Below are positions 37,783 through 46,365 of a stretch of DNA of 64,000 nucleotides, piece after piece. The notes under the pieces are model-generated. The model made no database searches, was not told the DNA's origin, and saw only the letters and a list, made by a program, of their open reading frames with translations. Within the stretch, counting starts at the first letter, position 1; every line of letters starts with the position of its first letter. Position numbers and translations under genes: made by a program. The stretch spans positions 1 to 64,000 of the forward strand of contig CAJNDD010000009.1 of the NCBI GenBank assembly GCA_905221435.1, given 5' to 3'. This stretch comes from a bacterium (lineage in GTDB: Bacteria; Bacillota; Bacilli; Lactobacillales; Streptococcaceae).

Positions 37783-39647
37783 AAACGCATATAAGTTTAT
37801 CAGTTAATCGTTTGTTAAATGAAGATACCTATGCTATTCCTCTTTATCAGAGAAATTTTGCCTGGACCTATGATGAAATTGAGCAGTTATTGAACGACGT
37901 AGCAGATGCTTTTCAAGAAAATAGGGATAATTATTATATTGGAACATTAGTCGTTAATAAAGAGAATAACAATTTCAAAATCATAGATGGGCAACAACGG
38001 ACAACAGCCCTTAATTTGATTGCCTTAGCTTTGAAGCGTGAGTTTGGTTTTGATAGATTGAAAGCTGTCAATCTTACCTTCCCAGCTCGAAAGAAATCAA
38101 ATGAGAATATTCAAAAGCTATTTACCAAGCAAGAAATTTCAGAGGGTGATGAAAATGAGCTGACTAGAGGTTACGGACATGCTAAAGACGCATTGAAAAA
38201 AGTGCTAGAGGAGCGCGAACTTAATCTTCAGTCTTTCATTGATTATTTTTTTGAGAATGTCATCATTTTTCGGAGTATACTTCCTGAAGACTTAGATTTG
38301 AATCTTTATTTCGAACGTTTCAACTCTCGAGGCGAACAACTAGAAGCTCATGAAATCCTTAAGGCACAAATGATGTCTAAATTTGGTGAAGATCAAGAAA
38401 TGGCTCAAAAGTTTGCAAGGATTTGGGATGCCTGTGCAGAGTTTGATAAGCCGGTATCAAGTCAATTTAAGATGCGACGGAAGAGAGCAGATGATTTTCA
38501 AGAACGCGAACGTATTTTTGGATGGCATTTCACAAATTACTCATTTCATAATATTTATGATGATATTGATTTTTATCAAAATGAAAGAAGAAAGTTATCA
38601 GATATATTAGGAAAAAAGATAAATGAAAAAAATATAGAAGTAGAAAAAGATTTTGGTGATTATACCCAAGTTATCGATTTTCCAACCTTCCTACTCCATG
38701 TATTGGCAATTTGGGAAGGTAAGGATACCAATGAGGTTCAGTTAGACGACAAGAAACTTTTAGCCCTATTTGATATAAAAAATAAAAATAAGACTTGGAT
38801 TATTGAATTCAGTGAATTTCTTCTTAAAATAAAACATATTTTTGATAATTACATCGTTAGAAATTCAAATATGGATTCTTCAAGCAGAAATAAGGATGAA
38901 TGGTTTTTGCAGAAGGGAACTTATTATGAATATCAACCTAATGGAAAAGCGAAAGAGCATTACATAGTTGAAGAACGCTTTACTAAGAATACATTTTCAG
39001 ATTCGGAAATTAACAAAAATATTATTCTTCTTCAATCTATGTTTGCTGTGACCTTTACTGCTAATCGTGATAGTCGTTGGTTATATGAGATTTTTCAATT
39101 TCTCTTCAGACATATTGAAGAACTAAATGATCAAGAATTTGGTGCTCATTTTAAAGAATTTCTTGAAAAAATGGCAGTGACGTATGCAGAAGAAAGACTG
39201 TTTACTGAGGATAGAAGAATTAAGAAATATGGTGCAATTCCTGTTTATGCTTTTAACTTTGTAGATTATGTTTTATGGAAAAATCGTGAAGAATTAAAGA
39301 AAGCATACGATGTTAAGTTTGAAGATTTCAAATTTACATATCGTCGCTCTATAGAACATTGGTTTCCACAACATCCAAATAGTGATGAAAGGGTTGAAAA
39401 GCTTGATGATAAATTTTTGCACTCTTTTGGGAATCTTTGTATCATTACAGATAGCCAAAATTCGAAGTTTGGGAATTTGGTTCCAAGTGCAAAGTATAAA
39501 CAGTGGGAAGGAATTTTCAATCGCCAGAGTTTAAAATTACAGATGATGGCAGACGTAACGGTAAAGAATGATAAATGGGGTATTCGTGAGATTCAATCTA
39601 TGGAAAAAGAAGTGGAAAGATATGTACACGACTTTTGTGATAGTTAA
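37776..39647 (+). CDS. DUF262-DUF1524 protein, GmrSD-type nuclease
   Basis: 623 residues. The N-terminal DUF262 domain has AIPLYQRNFAWTYDEIEQLL (20-39), YYIGTLVV (53-60), IIDGQQRTTAL (69-79) and FERFNSRGEQLEAHEILKAQ. Near the C-terminus is a His-Me/HNH-like DUF1524 site: RRSIEHWFPQHP (about 523-534), then HSFGNLCIITDSQNSKFGN. This is the layout of GmrSD, BrxU and SspE, enzymes that sense DNA modification and cut phage DNA. Unlike the preceding protein it has the nuclease, so the pair may form a heteromer. The ATG has GAGGAGG 14 bases upstream, and the start is inside the end of the previous gene. A terminator follows directly. Confidence 0.9.
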   Translation: MVETHISLSVNRLLNEDTYAIPLYQRNFAWTYDEIEQLLNDVADAFQENRDNYYIGTLVVNKENNNFKIIDGQQRTTALNLIALALKREFGFDRLKAVNLTFPARKKSNENIQKLFTKQEISEGDENELTRGYGHAKDALKKVLEERELNLQSFIDYFFENVIIFRSILPEDLDLNLYFERFNSRGEQLEAHEILKAQMMSKFGEDQEMAQKFARIWDACAEFDKPVSSQFKMRRKRADDFQERERIFGWHFTNYSFHNIYDDIDFYQNERRKLSDILGKKINEKNIEVEKDFGDYTQVIDFPTFLLHVLAIWEGKDTNEVQLDDKKLLALFDIKNKNKTWIIEFSEFLLKIKHIFDNYIVRNSNMDSSSRNKDEWFLQKGTYYEYQPNGKAKEHYIVEERFTKNTFSDSEINKNIILLQSMFAVTFTANRDSRWLYEIFQFLFRHIEELNDQEFGAHFKEFLEKMAVTYAEERLFTEDRRIKKYGAIPVYAFNFVDYVLWKNREELKKAYDVKFEDFKFTYRRSIEHWFPQHPNSDERVEKLDDKFLHSFGNLCIITDSQNSKFGNLVPSAKYKQWEGIFNRQSLKLQMMADVTVKNDKWGIREIQSMEKEVERYVHDFCDS

Positions 39648-39651
39648 ATAA

Positions 39652-39680
39652 AAACAAGCTTTAATGAGCTTGTTTTTTAA
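39652..39680 (+). terminator. Terminator of the DUF262 cassette
   Basis: AAACAAGCT-ttaatg-AGCTTGTTT followed by TTT, five bases after the last stop. It closes the cassette before the pepS region. Confidence 0.88.
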
Positions 39681-39721
39681 AATGCTAATATATGTGATAT
39701 ACTAGTAATGGGGCACATTTG

Positions 39722-39874
39722 ATGAAACTAAGAATTTTTGCGGAAGATAAACCTGCTGAAAAGATTTTTGACTATCAGCTAGAGCTAGCAGATGAAACAA
39801 TTATACTATCAACAGCGCTCTTGTCTGGTGCCATTGCTTTAGCAGGATTATTTTCTGCTTTGAAGGAAAAATAA
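39722..39874 (+). CDS. Small membrane protein of 50 residues
   Basis: ATG at 39722, TAA at 39872-39874. The translation begins MKLRIFAEDKPAEKIFDYQL and ends in one hydrophobic helix (TIILSTALLSGAIALAGLF). An extended -10 TGATATACT (39696-39704) and a GGGG eight bases upstream of the ATG support expression. It lies 21 bases before pepS, so the two are probably co-transcribed. It has no close match that I know, and might be a short membrane anchor or a toxin-like peptide. Confidence 0.55.
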   Translation: MKLRIFAEDKPAEKIFDYQLELADETIILSTALLSGAIALAGLFSALKEK

Positions 39875-39895
39875 CAAAAGAAAAGGAAGAATAGA

Positions 39896-41137
39896 ATGGT
39901 TTTACCAAATTTTAAAGAAAATCTAGAAAAATATGCGAAATTATTGGTTGCGAACGGAATTAACGTGCAACCTGGTCACACCTTGGCTCTCTCTATCGAT
40001 GTGGAGCAACGCGAGTTGGCGCATTTGATCGTCAAAGAAGCTTATGCTTTAGGTGCACATGAGGTTATCGTTCAGTGGACAGATGATGTGATTAACCGTG
40101 AGAAATTCCTCCACGCGCCGATAGAGCGTCTGAACAATGTGCCAGAATACAAGATTGCTGAGATGAACTACCTCTTGGAAAACAAGGCTAGCCGTCTCGG
40201 TGTCCGTTCATCTGATCCAGGTGCCTTGAACGGAGTGGATGCGGACAAGCTTTCAGCTTCTGCCAAAGCGATGGGACTTGCGATGAAGCCAATGCGTATC
40301 GCAACGCAATCCAACAAGGTTAGCTGGACAGTGGCGGCCGCTGCTGGACTTGAATGGGCTAAGAAAGTCTTTCCAAATGCTGCGAGCGATGAAGAAGCAG
40401 TTGATCTTCTTTGGGACCAAATCTTCAAAACTTGCCGTGTCTACGAAGAAGATCCCGTTAAGGCTTGGGAAGAACATGCAGCAATCCTTAAGTGCAAGGC
40501 GGAAATGCTTAATAAAGAGCAATTTTCAGCCCTTCATTACACAGCGCCAGGAACTGATTTGACACTTGGTTTGCCAAAGAACCACGTTTGGGAATCAGCT
40601 GGTGCTATCAATGCACAGGGAGAAGGATTCTTGCCAAATATGCCGACAGAAGAAGTCTTTACGGCTCCTGACTTCCGTCGTGCAGATGGCTATGTAACCT
40701 CTACAAAACCACTTAGCTATAACGGAAATATCATCGAAGGGATTAAAGTAACCTTCAAGGATGGTCAAATCATTGACATTACTGCTGAAAAGGGTGATCA
40801 GGTCATGAAGGACCTTGTTTTTGAAAATGCGGGTGCGCGTGCCTTGGGGGAATGTGCCTTGGTACCAGATCCAAGCCCAATTTCTCAGTCAGGCATTACC
40901 TTCTTTAACACGCTTTTCGATGAGAATGCTTCAAACCACTTGGCTATCGGTGCAGCCTATGCGACCAGCGTTGTTGGTGGGGCAGAGATGAGCGAAGAAG
41001 AGCTTGAAGCTGCGGGGCTTAACCGTTCAGATGTTCACGTAGACTTTATGATTGGTTCGAATCAAATGGATATCGATGGTATCCGTGAGGATGGAACACG
41101 CGTACCACTCTTCCGCAATGGAGACTGGGCAATTTAA
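39896..41137 (+). CDS. pepS: Aminopeptidase PepS (M29 family)
   Basis: 413 residues, the usual length of M29 metallo-aminopeptidases. It removes N-terminal residues from peptides in the cytoplasm. The conserved stretches VRSSDPGALNGVD, PGTDLTLGLPKNHVW, GEGFLPNMPTEEVFTAPD, and the metal-binding ENAGARALGECALVPDPSP and IGAAYATSV are present. AAAGGAAGAATAG precedes the ATG. Confidence 0.95.
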   Translation: MVLPNFKENLEKYAKLLVANGINVQPGHTLALSIDVEQRELAHLIVKEAYALGAHEVIVQWTDDVINREKFLHAPIERLNNVPEYKIAEMNYLLENKASRLGVRSSDPGALNGVDADKLSASAKAMGLAMKPMRIATQSNKVSWTVAAAAGLEWAKKVFPNAASDEEAVDLLWDQIFKTCRVYEEDPVKAWEEHAAILKCKAEMLNKEQFSALHYTAPGTDLTLGLPKNHVWESAGAINAQGEGFLPNMPTEEVFTAPDFRRADGYVTSTKPLSYNGNIIEGIKVTFKDGQIIDITAEKGDQVMKDLVFENAGARALGECALVPDPSPISQSGITFFNTLFDENASNHLAIGAAYATSVVGGAEMSEEELEAAGLNRSDVHVDFMIGSNQMDIDGIREDGTRVPLFRNGDWAI

Positions 41138-41146
41138 GGAGAAGCT

Positions 41147-41377
41147 ATGCTTGGAAGTATGTTTGTTGGTCTCCTAGTGGGACTCTTGGCAGGTGCTTTG
41201 ACCAATCGCGGAGAAAGCATGGGATGCTTTGGAAAAATGTTTCTCGGCTGGATTGGTGCTTCTTTGGGTCACTTGCTCTTTGGAACTTGGGGACCAATCC
41301 TAGCGGGGATAGCTATTGTTCCAGCTGTTTTAGGTGCTATGGTTGTCTTAGCTATTTTCTGGAGACGAGGAAGTTAA
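41147..41377 (+). CDS. GlsB/YeaQ/YmgE-family stress-response membrane protein
   Basis: 76 residues, strongly hydrophobic with three predicted helices; the glycine-rich repeats GLLVGLLAGALTNRG and GCFGKMFLGWIGASLG are typical of transglycosylase-associated (Tag/GlsB) membrane proteins. The gene starts nine bases after pepS with AAGGAGAAG upstream, so it is co-transcribed with it. Confidence 0.85.
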   Translation: MLGSMFVGLLVGLLAGALTNRGESMGCFGKMFLGWIGASLGHLLFGTWGPILAGIAIVPAVLGAMVVLAIFWRRGS

Positions 41378-41390
41378 TTTCTTAAATCTG

Positions 41391-41495
41391 ATACTCAATG
41401 AAAATCAAAGAGCAAACTAGGAAACTAGTCGCAGGCTGTACTTGAGTACGGCAAGGCGACGTTGACGCGGTTTGAATTTGATTTTTGAAGAGTAT
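41391..41495. repeat. BOX element (reverse orientation to the one at 18639)
   Basis: It begins ATACTCAATGAAAATCAAAG and ends TTTTTGAAGAGTAT, the conserved BOX ends. Inside are AACTAGGAAACTAGTCGCAGG and GGCAAGGCGACGTTGACGCGG. No complete boxB unit. Confidence 0.85.
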
Positions 41496-41501
41496 GAAAC
41501 G

Positions 41502-41535
41502 AAAAGGAGGTTGGTCATTGTACCAGCCTCCTTTT
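41502..41535 (+). terminator. Terminator of the pepS transcript, upstream of rsuA
   Basis: AAAAGGAGG-T-TGGT pairs with ACCA-GCCTCCTTTT around a 5-nt loop, ending in TTTT. It sits nine bases before the extended -10 of rsuA. Confidence 0.75.
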
Positions 41536-41540
41536 GAGTA

Positions 41541-41549
41541 TGATATAAT
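41541..41549 (+). promoter_or_regulatory. rsuA extended -10, predicted leaderless start
   Basis: TGATATAAT, an extended -10, ends six bases before the ATG (41556). Transcription would begin on the A of the start codon. No SD is seen. Confidence 0.7.
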
Positions 41550-41555
41550 AGTTCT

Positions 41556-42278
41556 ATGAGATTAGATAAATTTTTAGTTGCCTGCGCTGTAGGGAGTCGA
41601 ACTGAGGTCAAAAACTTGCTTAAAGCTGGGCGCGTGACAGTAAATGGTAAAAAAGAAAAATCAGCAAAATTGCAAATAAATGAAGAAAAAGACGAAATTC
41701 GCTTTGATGGTCAAGTGCTAGAGTACGAAGAGTTTGTCTACTACATGATGAACAAGCCCCAAGGAGTTATTTCAGCGACTGAGGATCCTAAGCACAGAAC
41801 GGTTCTGGACTTGCTGGATGATATTGCTCGGACCAAGGAAGTTTTCCCAGTAGGGCGCTTGGATATCGATACGCATGGTCTTCTGCTCTTGACCAATGAT
41901 GGTCAGCTTGCCCATGCTCTTCTTTCGCCAAAGTGTCATGTGGACAAGACTTATCAGGCACAAGTCAAGGGAATCATGACCCAAGAAGATGTGGAGACAT
42001 TTACTAAGGGTATTCCGCTCAAAGACTTTACCTGTCAGCCTGCTAGACTGGAGCTTGTGTCTATTGATGCAGAAAAGAATCAAAGTCTGGTTCGTGTGAC
42101 CATTGCAGAAGGGAAGTTCCATCAGGTCAAACGAATGGTGGCCTACTGTGGCAAGGAAGTGGTGGACCTACAACGTTTGACGATGGGAACTTTAGCCTTG
42201 GATGAGAACTTAGAACAAGGAGAATGGCGTCGCCTGACCCAAGAGGAGCTAGAGAATCTCCTTGCTAGTATTGCTTAG
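41556..42278 (+). CDS. rsuA: 16S rRNA pseudouridine(516) synthase
   Basis: 240 residues. An N-terminal S4 RNA-binding domain (MRLDKFLVACAVGSRTEVKNL, 1-60) is followed by the pseudouridine synthase core with catalytic Asp in GRLDIDTHGLLLLTNDG (about 100-116) and the closing GKFHQVKRMVAYCG. It modifies one uridine of 16S rRNA during small-subunit assembly; RluB-like activity on 23S is the alternative, but the length and lack of an extended tail favour RsuA. There is no SD, and the predicted mRNA begins at the ATG. Confidence 0.9.
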   Translation: MRLDKFLVACAVGSRTEVKNLLKAGRVTVNGKKEKSAKLQINEEKDEIRFDGQVLEYEEFVYYMMNKPQGVISATEDPKHRTVLDLLDDIARTKEVFPVGRLDIDTHGLLLLTNDGQLAHALLSPKCHVDKTYQAQVKGIMTQEDVETFTKGIPLKDFTCQPARLELVSIDAEKNQSLVRVTIAEGKFHQVKRMVAYCGKEVVDLQRLTMGTLALDENLEQGEWRRLTQEELENLLASIA

Positions 42279-42293
42279 TTTGGATTATGTTAG

Positions 42294-42324
42294 AAAAGGT
42301 GATGGAGGATGTCCTTGCCTTTTT
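42294..42324 (+). terminator. rsuA terminator
   Basis: AAAAGG-tgat-GGA-ggatg-TCC-ttg-CCTTTTT, an interrupted stem with a short T run, 15 bases after the stop. Confidence 0.5.
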
Positions 42325-42389
42325 AAGTTTTTCGGTTGCTTCCTTTGTGAAAAGAGTTATAATAGACAGTAGAATAAAAGGAGGAATCT

Positions 42390-43724
42390 ATGAACGCGAT
42401 TCAAGAATCATTTACAGATAAATTATTTGCCAACTATGAAGCAAATGTCAAATACCAAGCGATTGAAAATGCTGCCAGCCACAACGGAATTTTTGCGGCC
42501 CTAGAGCGTCGCCAAAGCCATGTAGACAACACACCTGTTTTCTCATTGGATTTGACCAAGGACAAGGTTACTAACCAGAAAGCGTCTGGTCGTTGCTGGA
42601 TGTTTGCAGCTCTCAACACCTTCCGCCATAAACTCATCTCTCAATACAAACTGGAAAACTTTGAGTTGTCACAAGCCCACACCTTCTTCTGGGACAAGTA
42701 TGAGAAATCAAACTGGTTCCTGGAACAAGTGATTGCGACTGCAGACCAAGAATTGACGAGCCGTAAGGTTAGTTTCCTACTTCAAACTCCACAACAAGAC
42801 GGTGGTCAATGGGATATGGTGGTGTCTCTCTTTGAGAAGTACGGTGTCGTTCCTAAGTCTGTTTATCCTGAGTCTGTTTCATCTAGCAATAGCCGTGAGC
42901 TCAATGTCATCCTTAACAAATTGCTTCGTCAAGATGCTCAAATCTTGCGTGACTTGCTTGCTTCTGGTGCAGACCAAGCGACTGTTCAAGCTAAGAAAGA
43001 AGACCTCTTGCAAGAAATCTTTAACTTCCTTGCTATGTCACTAGGTCTTCCACCACGTAAATTTGACTTTGCTTATCGCGATAAGGATGATAACTACCAA
43101 AGCGAAAAGGGTATCACACCACAGGAATTTTACAAGAAATATGTCAATCTTCCTCTAGAAGACTACGTTTCTGTTATCAATGCTCCAACTGCTGATAAGC
43201 CTTACGGCAAATCTTACACAGTTGAGATGTTGGGGAATGTGGTTGGTAGCCGTGCAGTTCGCTACATCAACGTTCCTATGGAGCGCTTGAAAGAATTGGC
43301 GATTGCCCAAATGCAGACAGGAGAAACTGTTTGGTTTGGTTCAGATGTCGGCCAACTTAGCAACCGCAAAGCCGGAATTCTTGCAACAGATGTTTATGAC
43401 TTCGAATCAAGCATGGATATCCAACTGACTCAAGACAAGGCTGGACGCTTGGACTACAGCGAAAGCTTGATGACCCACGCTATGGTCTTGACGGGTGTGG
43501 ATTTGGACGAAAATGGTGAATCAATCAAGTGGAAGGTTGAAAACTCATGGGGAGACAAGGTCGGTACAGATGGCTACTTTGTTGCCTCAGACGCTTGGAT
43601 GGATGAATACACCTATCAAATAGTTGTCCGTAAGGAATTGCTGACAGCAGAAGAACAAGCTGCCTATGAAGCAGAACCAATCGTACTCGCACCATGGGAT
43701 CCAATGGGTGCCTTGGCAGAATAA
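42390..43724 (+). CDS. pepC: Aminopeptidase C (cysteine peptidase C1B, bleomycin hydrolase family)
   Basis: 444 residues, the family length. Catalytic Cys in SGRCWMFAALN (about 68), His in MTHAMVLTGVD (about 364), Asn in VENSWGDKVG (about 385). The family forms hexameric barrels and trims N-terminal residues in the cytoplasm; the C-terminus (MGALAE) reaches the active site. A TATAAT and AAGGAGGAAT precede the ATG. Confidence 0.97.
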   Translation: MNAIQESFTDKLFANYEANVKYQAIENAASHNGIFAALERRQSHVDNTPVFSLDLTKDKVTNQKASGRCWMFAALNTFRHKLISQYKLENFELSQAHTFFWDKYEKSNWFLEQVIATADQELTSRKVSFLLQTPQQDGGQWDMVVSLFEKYGVVPKSVYPESVSSSNSRELNVILNKLLRQDAQILRDLLASGADQATVQAKKEDLLQEIFNFLAMSLGLPPRKFDFAYRDKDDNYQSEKGITPQEFYKKYVNLPLEDYVSVINAPTADKPYGKSYTVEMLGNVVGSRAVRYINVPMERLKELAIAQMQTGETVWFGSDVGQLSNRKAGILATDVYDFESSMDIQLTQDKAGRLDYSESLMTHAMVLTGVDLDENGESIKWKVENSWGDKVGTDGYFVASDAWMDEYTYQIVVRKELLTAEEQAAYEAEPIVLAPWDPMGALAE

Positions 43725-43736
43725 GCATAGAGAAAA

Positions 43737-43767
43737 GAGGTTAGGGGAATCCTATCCTCCTTTTTTT
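43737..43767 (+). terminator. pepC terminator
   Basis: GAGG-tt-AGG-ggaat-CCT-at-CCTC followed by seven T, 13 bases after the stop. Confidence 0.75.
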
Positions 43768-43892
43768 CAAGTAGCTTCTTGAAGTGGCGATAGATGCTGC
43801 TTGCCAAGTGAGTTCTTCTTATTTTGAGTCTTTAAGTGACAGAGAAAAAGATATGTGTTACTATAGTAGTACAAAAGGATATTGGAGTAGAA

Positions 43893-46121
43893 ATGAAGTA
43901 TTTAAGTAGCCAAGACATCAAGGATCGTCAACGAAACATCAGTGACATTAAACCCTATAAAACAACAAAGGAAATCGTCGTTTCAAATATCTTTACCTTC
44001 TTTAATGCCATGAACTTGGCTCTGGCAGTTCTGGTAGCCACAACCTTGCGATTTGAAAATATGCTCTTTTTAGGTGTGATTGCTATCAATACAGCCATTG
44101 GGATTTTCCAAGAAGTGCGTTCAAAAAATGCCTTAGAAAAGCTGAGTTTGCTTGGTAAAAGTAAGTACAGGGTCAATCGAGATGGTCAAACAATCGAGAT
44201 TGACCCAGAGGACATCGTTCTGGGTGAGTACCTGCATCTCAATCTGGGGGATCAGGTGCCTGTAGATGCAGAAGTCCTTGAAGGGAATATTGAAGTTGAT
44301 GAGTCCTTGCTGACTGGTGAGAGTGATTCGGTCTTTAAAACAGTTGGTGACAAGCTGATGAGCGGAAGCAATGTCGTCAGCGGTACTTGTCTGGTTATGG
44401 CAACGGCTGTGGGTCCAGATAGCTATATTAACAAACTCGCAAAATCCAGCAAGGAATTCAAAAAATACCCTTCTCAACTACGCGATTACATGGATAAGAT
44501 TCTAAAAATCGTTTCTATCTTGCTGGTGCCAGTTGCCATTCTGCTCTATGTCAGAGGTTTTAGTCTAGGACGGTCTTATGTTGAGATCGTCTTAGGAAGT
44601 TCTGGTGCCTTGGTCGGTATGATTCCGGAGGGGTTGATTCTCCTGGTCAGCGTATCCTTAGCAGTGGCTGCCATGAAGCTGGCCAAAAAGAAGGTTCTGG
44701 TGCAGGAGCTATACTGTGTGGAGACCTTGGCACGTGTAGATGTTCTTTGTTTCGATAAGACAGGTACCATCACAACGGGGAATATGAAGGTTCAAGAAAT
44801 GGATGCGAAACTGGCAGAGAAACTGTCTTCTTATCTGGCCTATTTTGAGGATGAAAATGCAACTTCGCGCGCTCTGAAGACTTACTTAACCTGTGAGAAA
44901 AAGTGGGAAGTTCAAGAAGTCGGTGCCTTTTCAAGCAAAAATAAGTATTCATTTGTCCAAGTAAAAGATGGTGGGACCTATTTCTTCGGAGCCTATGAGT
45001 TTCTAGGCTTTACCCAGCCAATGGATTCCTACTATGAACATCTGAAGCAGCAAGGTTTTCGAATCTTGACACTTGCCCATAGTAAGGACCACATCATGAG
45101 TCCAGCCAATATGGAACTACTAGGGCACGTCGTTTTGTCGGATGAGATTAAGGACAATACCAAGGAAACCTTTGACTATTTCGAATCTCAAGGTGTTGAA
45201 GTGAAGATTATCAGCGGTGATAATCATGTGGCTGTATATGGGGTGGCTCGTAAGGCAGGTTTTAAGGAAGAAGCCCGTGCGATTGATATGACCAAGGTGA
45301 GCGATGATGCCTTTGAGAGAGTGGTCTTGGAACACGATATCTTTGGACGTGTGACACCTGAACAGAAGCAAAAGATGGTATCTATTTTGCAAAATGCTGG
45401 TAAAACAGTTGCCATGAGTGGTGACGGGGTCAATGATGTTCTGGCTCTCAAGAAAGCAGATATCAGCTTTGCGATGAATGGTGCTACCAGCGCAGCCAAA
45501 AGTGTATCCAATATTGTTTTTCTGACAGATGACTTTGCAGTATTTTATGATATTTTGATGGAAGGGCGCCGGGTCATCAATAACATTCAAAAGGTAGCCT
45601 CTCTCTTTCTAACAAAGACTTTCTTCTCCATCGTGTTTGCGATTTTGAGTGTGATATTTGGTTTGGAATTTGCCTTTATCCCCATTCAGTTTACAATCAT
45701 TTCAGCTATTACGATTGGGATTCCATCCTTCTTCCTAACTTTTGAGTCCAATAAAGAAAAGGTCAGCACACATTTTATGCGAGATATTTTGACCAATGCT
45801 GCGATTGGCGGTGGCATTCTGGTTGCTAGTGTTTTCCTGACGAACTTTTTTATCACTGTCCCAGGTCAAGTCAAATTTATTTGCTTCCTCCTTGCTTTGG
45901 TCAATGGTCTGTGCCTGGTTGCTAAGGTCAGCCTGCCCTTTAATCGATACAAACTAATCTTGCTCGCGTTTCTGAGCCTTGCAGCCCTTGTTGGAGCGCT
46001 TGCCAACACCTTTATCCTGCAGGAAGCTTTTGTGCCTCTAGAAACCACTCAAGTTGTCTATGTAGTCGTTCTAGCAGTGGTAATTGGAGCTTTTCATTAT
46101 CTGACTAGGAGAAAAAATTGA
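43893..46121 (+). CDS. Cation-translocating P-type ATPase (P2-like)
   Basis: 742 residues. Actuator motif LTGES (DESLLTGESDSV), a PEGL motif in the fourth membrane segment (GMIPEGLILLV), phosphorylation site CFDKTGTITTGN, and hinge MSGDGVNDVLALKKADIS are all present. About eight to ten membrane helices. PEGL is the motif of calcium-type pumps; the cation cannot be named (Ca, Mn or monovalent). The ATG at 43893 has TTGGAG 5-10 bases upstream; the open frame runs to 43836, but that start has no SD. It is monocistronic. Confidence 0.92.
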   Translation: MKYLSSQDIKDRQRNISDIKPYKTTKEIVVSNIFTFFNAMNLALAVLVATTLRFENMLFLGVIAINTAIGIFQEVRSKNALEKLSLLGKSKYRVNRDGQTIEIDPEDIVLGEYLHLNLGDQVPVDAEVLEGNIEVDESLLTGESDSVFKTVGDKLMSGSNVVSGTCLVMATAVGPDSYINKLAKSSKEFKKYPSQLRDYMDKILKIVSILLVPVAILLYVRGFSLGRSYVEIVLGSSGALVGMIPEGLILLVSVSLAVAAMKLAKKKVLVQELYCVETLARVDVLCFDKTGTITTGNMKVQEMDAKLAEKLSSYLAYFEDENATSRALKTYLTCEKKWEVQEVGAFSSKNKYSFVQVKDGGTYFFGAYEFLGFTQPMDSYYEHLKQQGFRILTLAHSKDHIMSPANMELLGHVVLSDEIKDNTKETFDYFESQGVEVKIISGDNHVAVYGVARKAGFKEEARAIDMTKVSDDAFERVVLEHDIFGRVTPEQKQKMVSILQNAGKTVAMSGDGVNDVLALKKADISFAMNGATSAAKSVSNIVFLTDDFAVFYDILMEGRRVINNIQKVASLFLTKTFFSIVFAILSVIFGLEFAFIPIQFTIISAITIGIPSFFLTFESNKEKVSTHFMRDILTNAAIGGGILVASVFLTNFFITVPGQVKFICFLLALVNGLCLVAKVSLPFNRYKLILLAFLSLAALVGALANTFILQEAFVPLETTQVVYVVVLAVVIGAFHYLTRRKN

Positions 46122-46194
46122 GGTACAAAAAGAGTTGGAACAAATCTCTCTTATTCTACACTTTTGGATAGACATTTTCGAGTTTTGGGAGTAC

Positions 46195-46232
46195 TTAGAA
46201 TTTAGAGTAAGCATTAGAATTTAGAGTAAGCA
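46195..46232. repeat. Tandem 19-bp duplication
   Basis: TTAGAATTTAGAGTAAGCA occurs twice in direct contact (46195-46213 and 46214-46232), about 70 bp upstream of the -35 of the serine-rich gene. The rest of 46122-46303 is AT-rich with nothing I can identify. Confidence 0.95.
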
Positions 46233-46303
46233 CTTGATTTTAAAGCGAGAAACTAGTCAATCTAAAGAATTTGTTTTAAAAATACTATTTTGATGAAATT
46301 GTT

Positions 46304-46332
46304 TTGACAGATAGTCTACAAGCCTTTATAAT
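46304..46332 (+). promoter_or_regulatory. Consensus promoter of the serine-rich repeat gene
   Basis: TTGACA (46304-46309), exactly 17 bp, TATAAT (46327-46332): a full match to the housekeeping sigma consensus, the strongest promoter I see in the window. Confidence 0.85.
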
Positions 46333-46365
46333 AGTATTATCATTAAATTTAGGGAGAAAATATTT

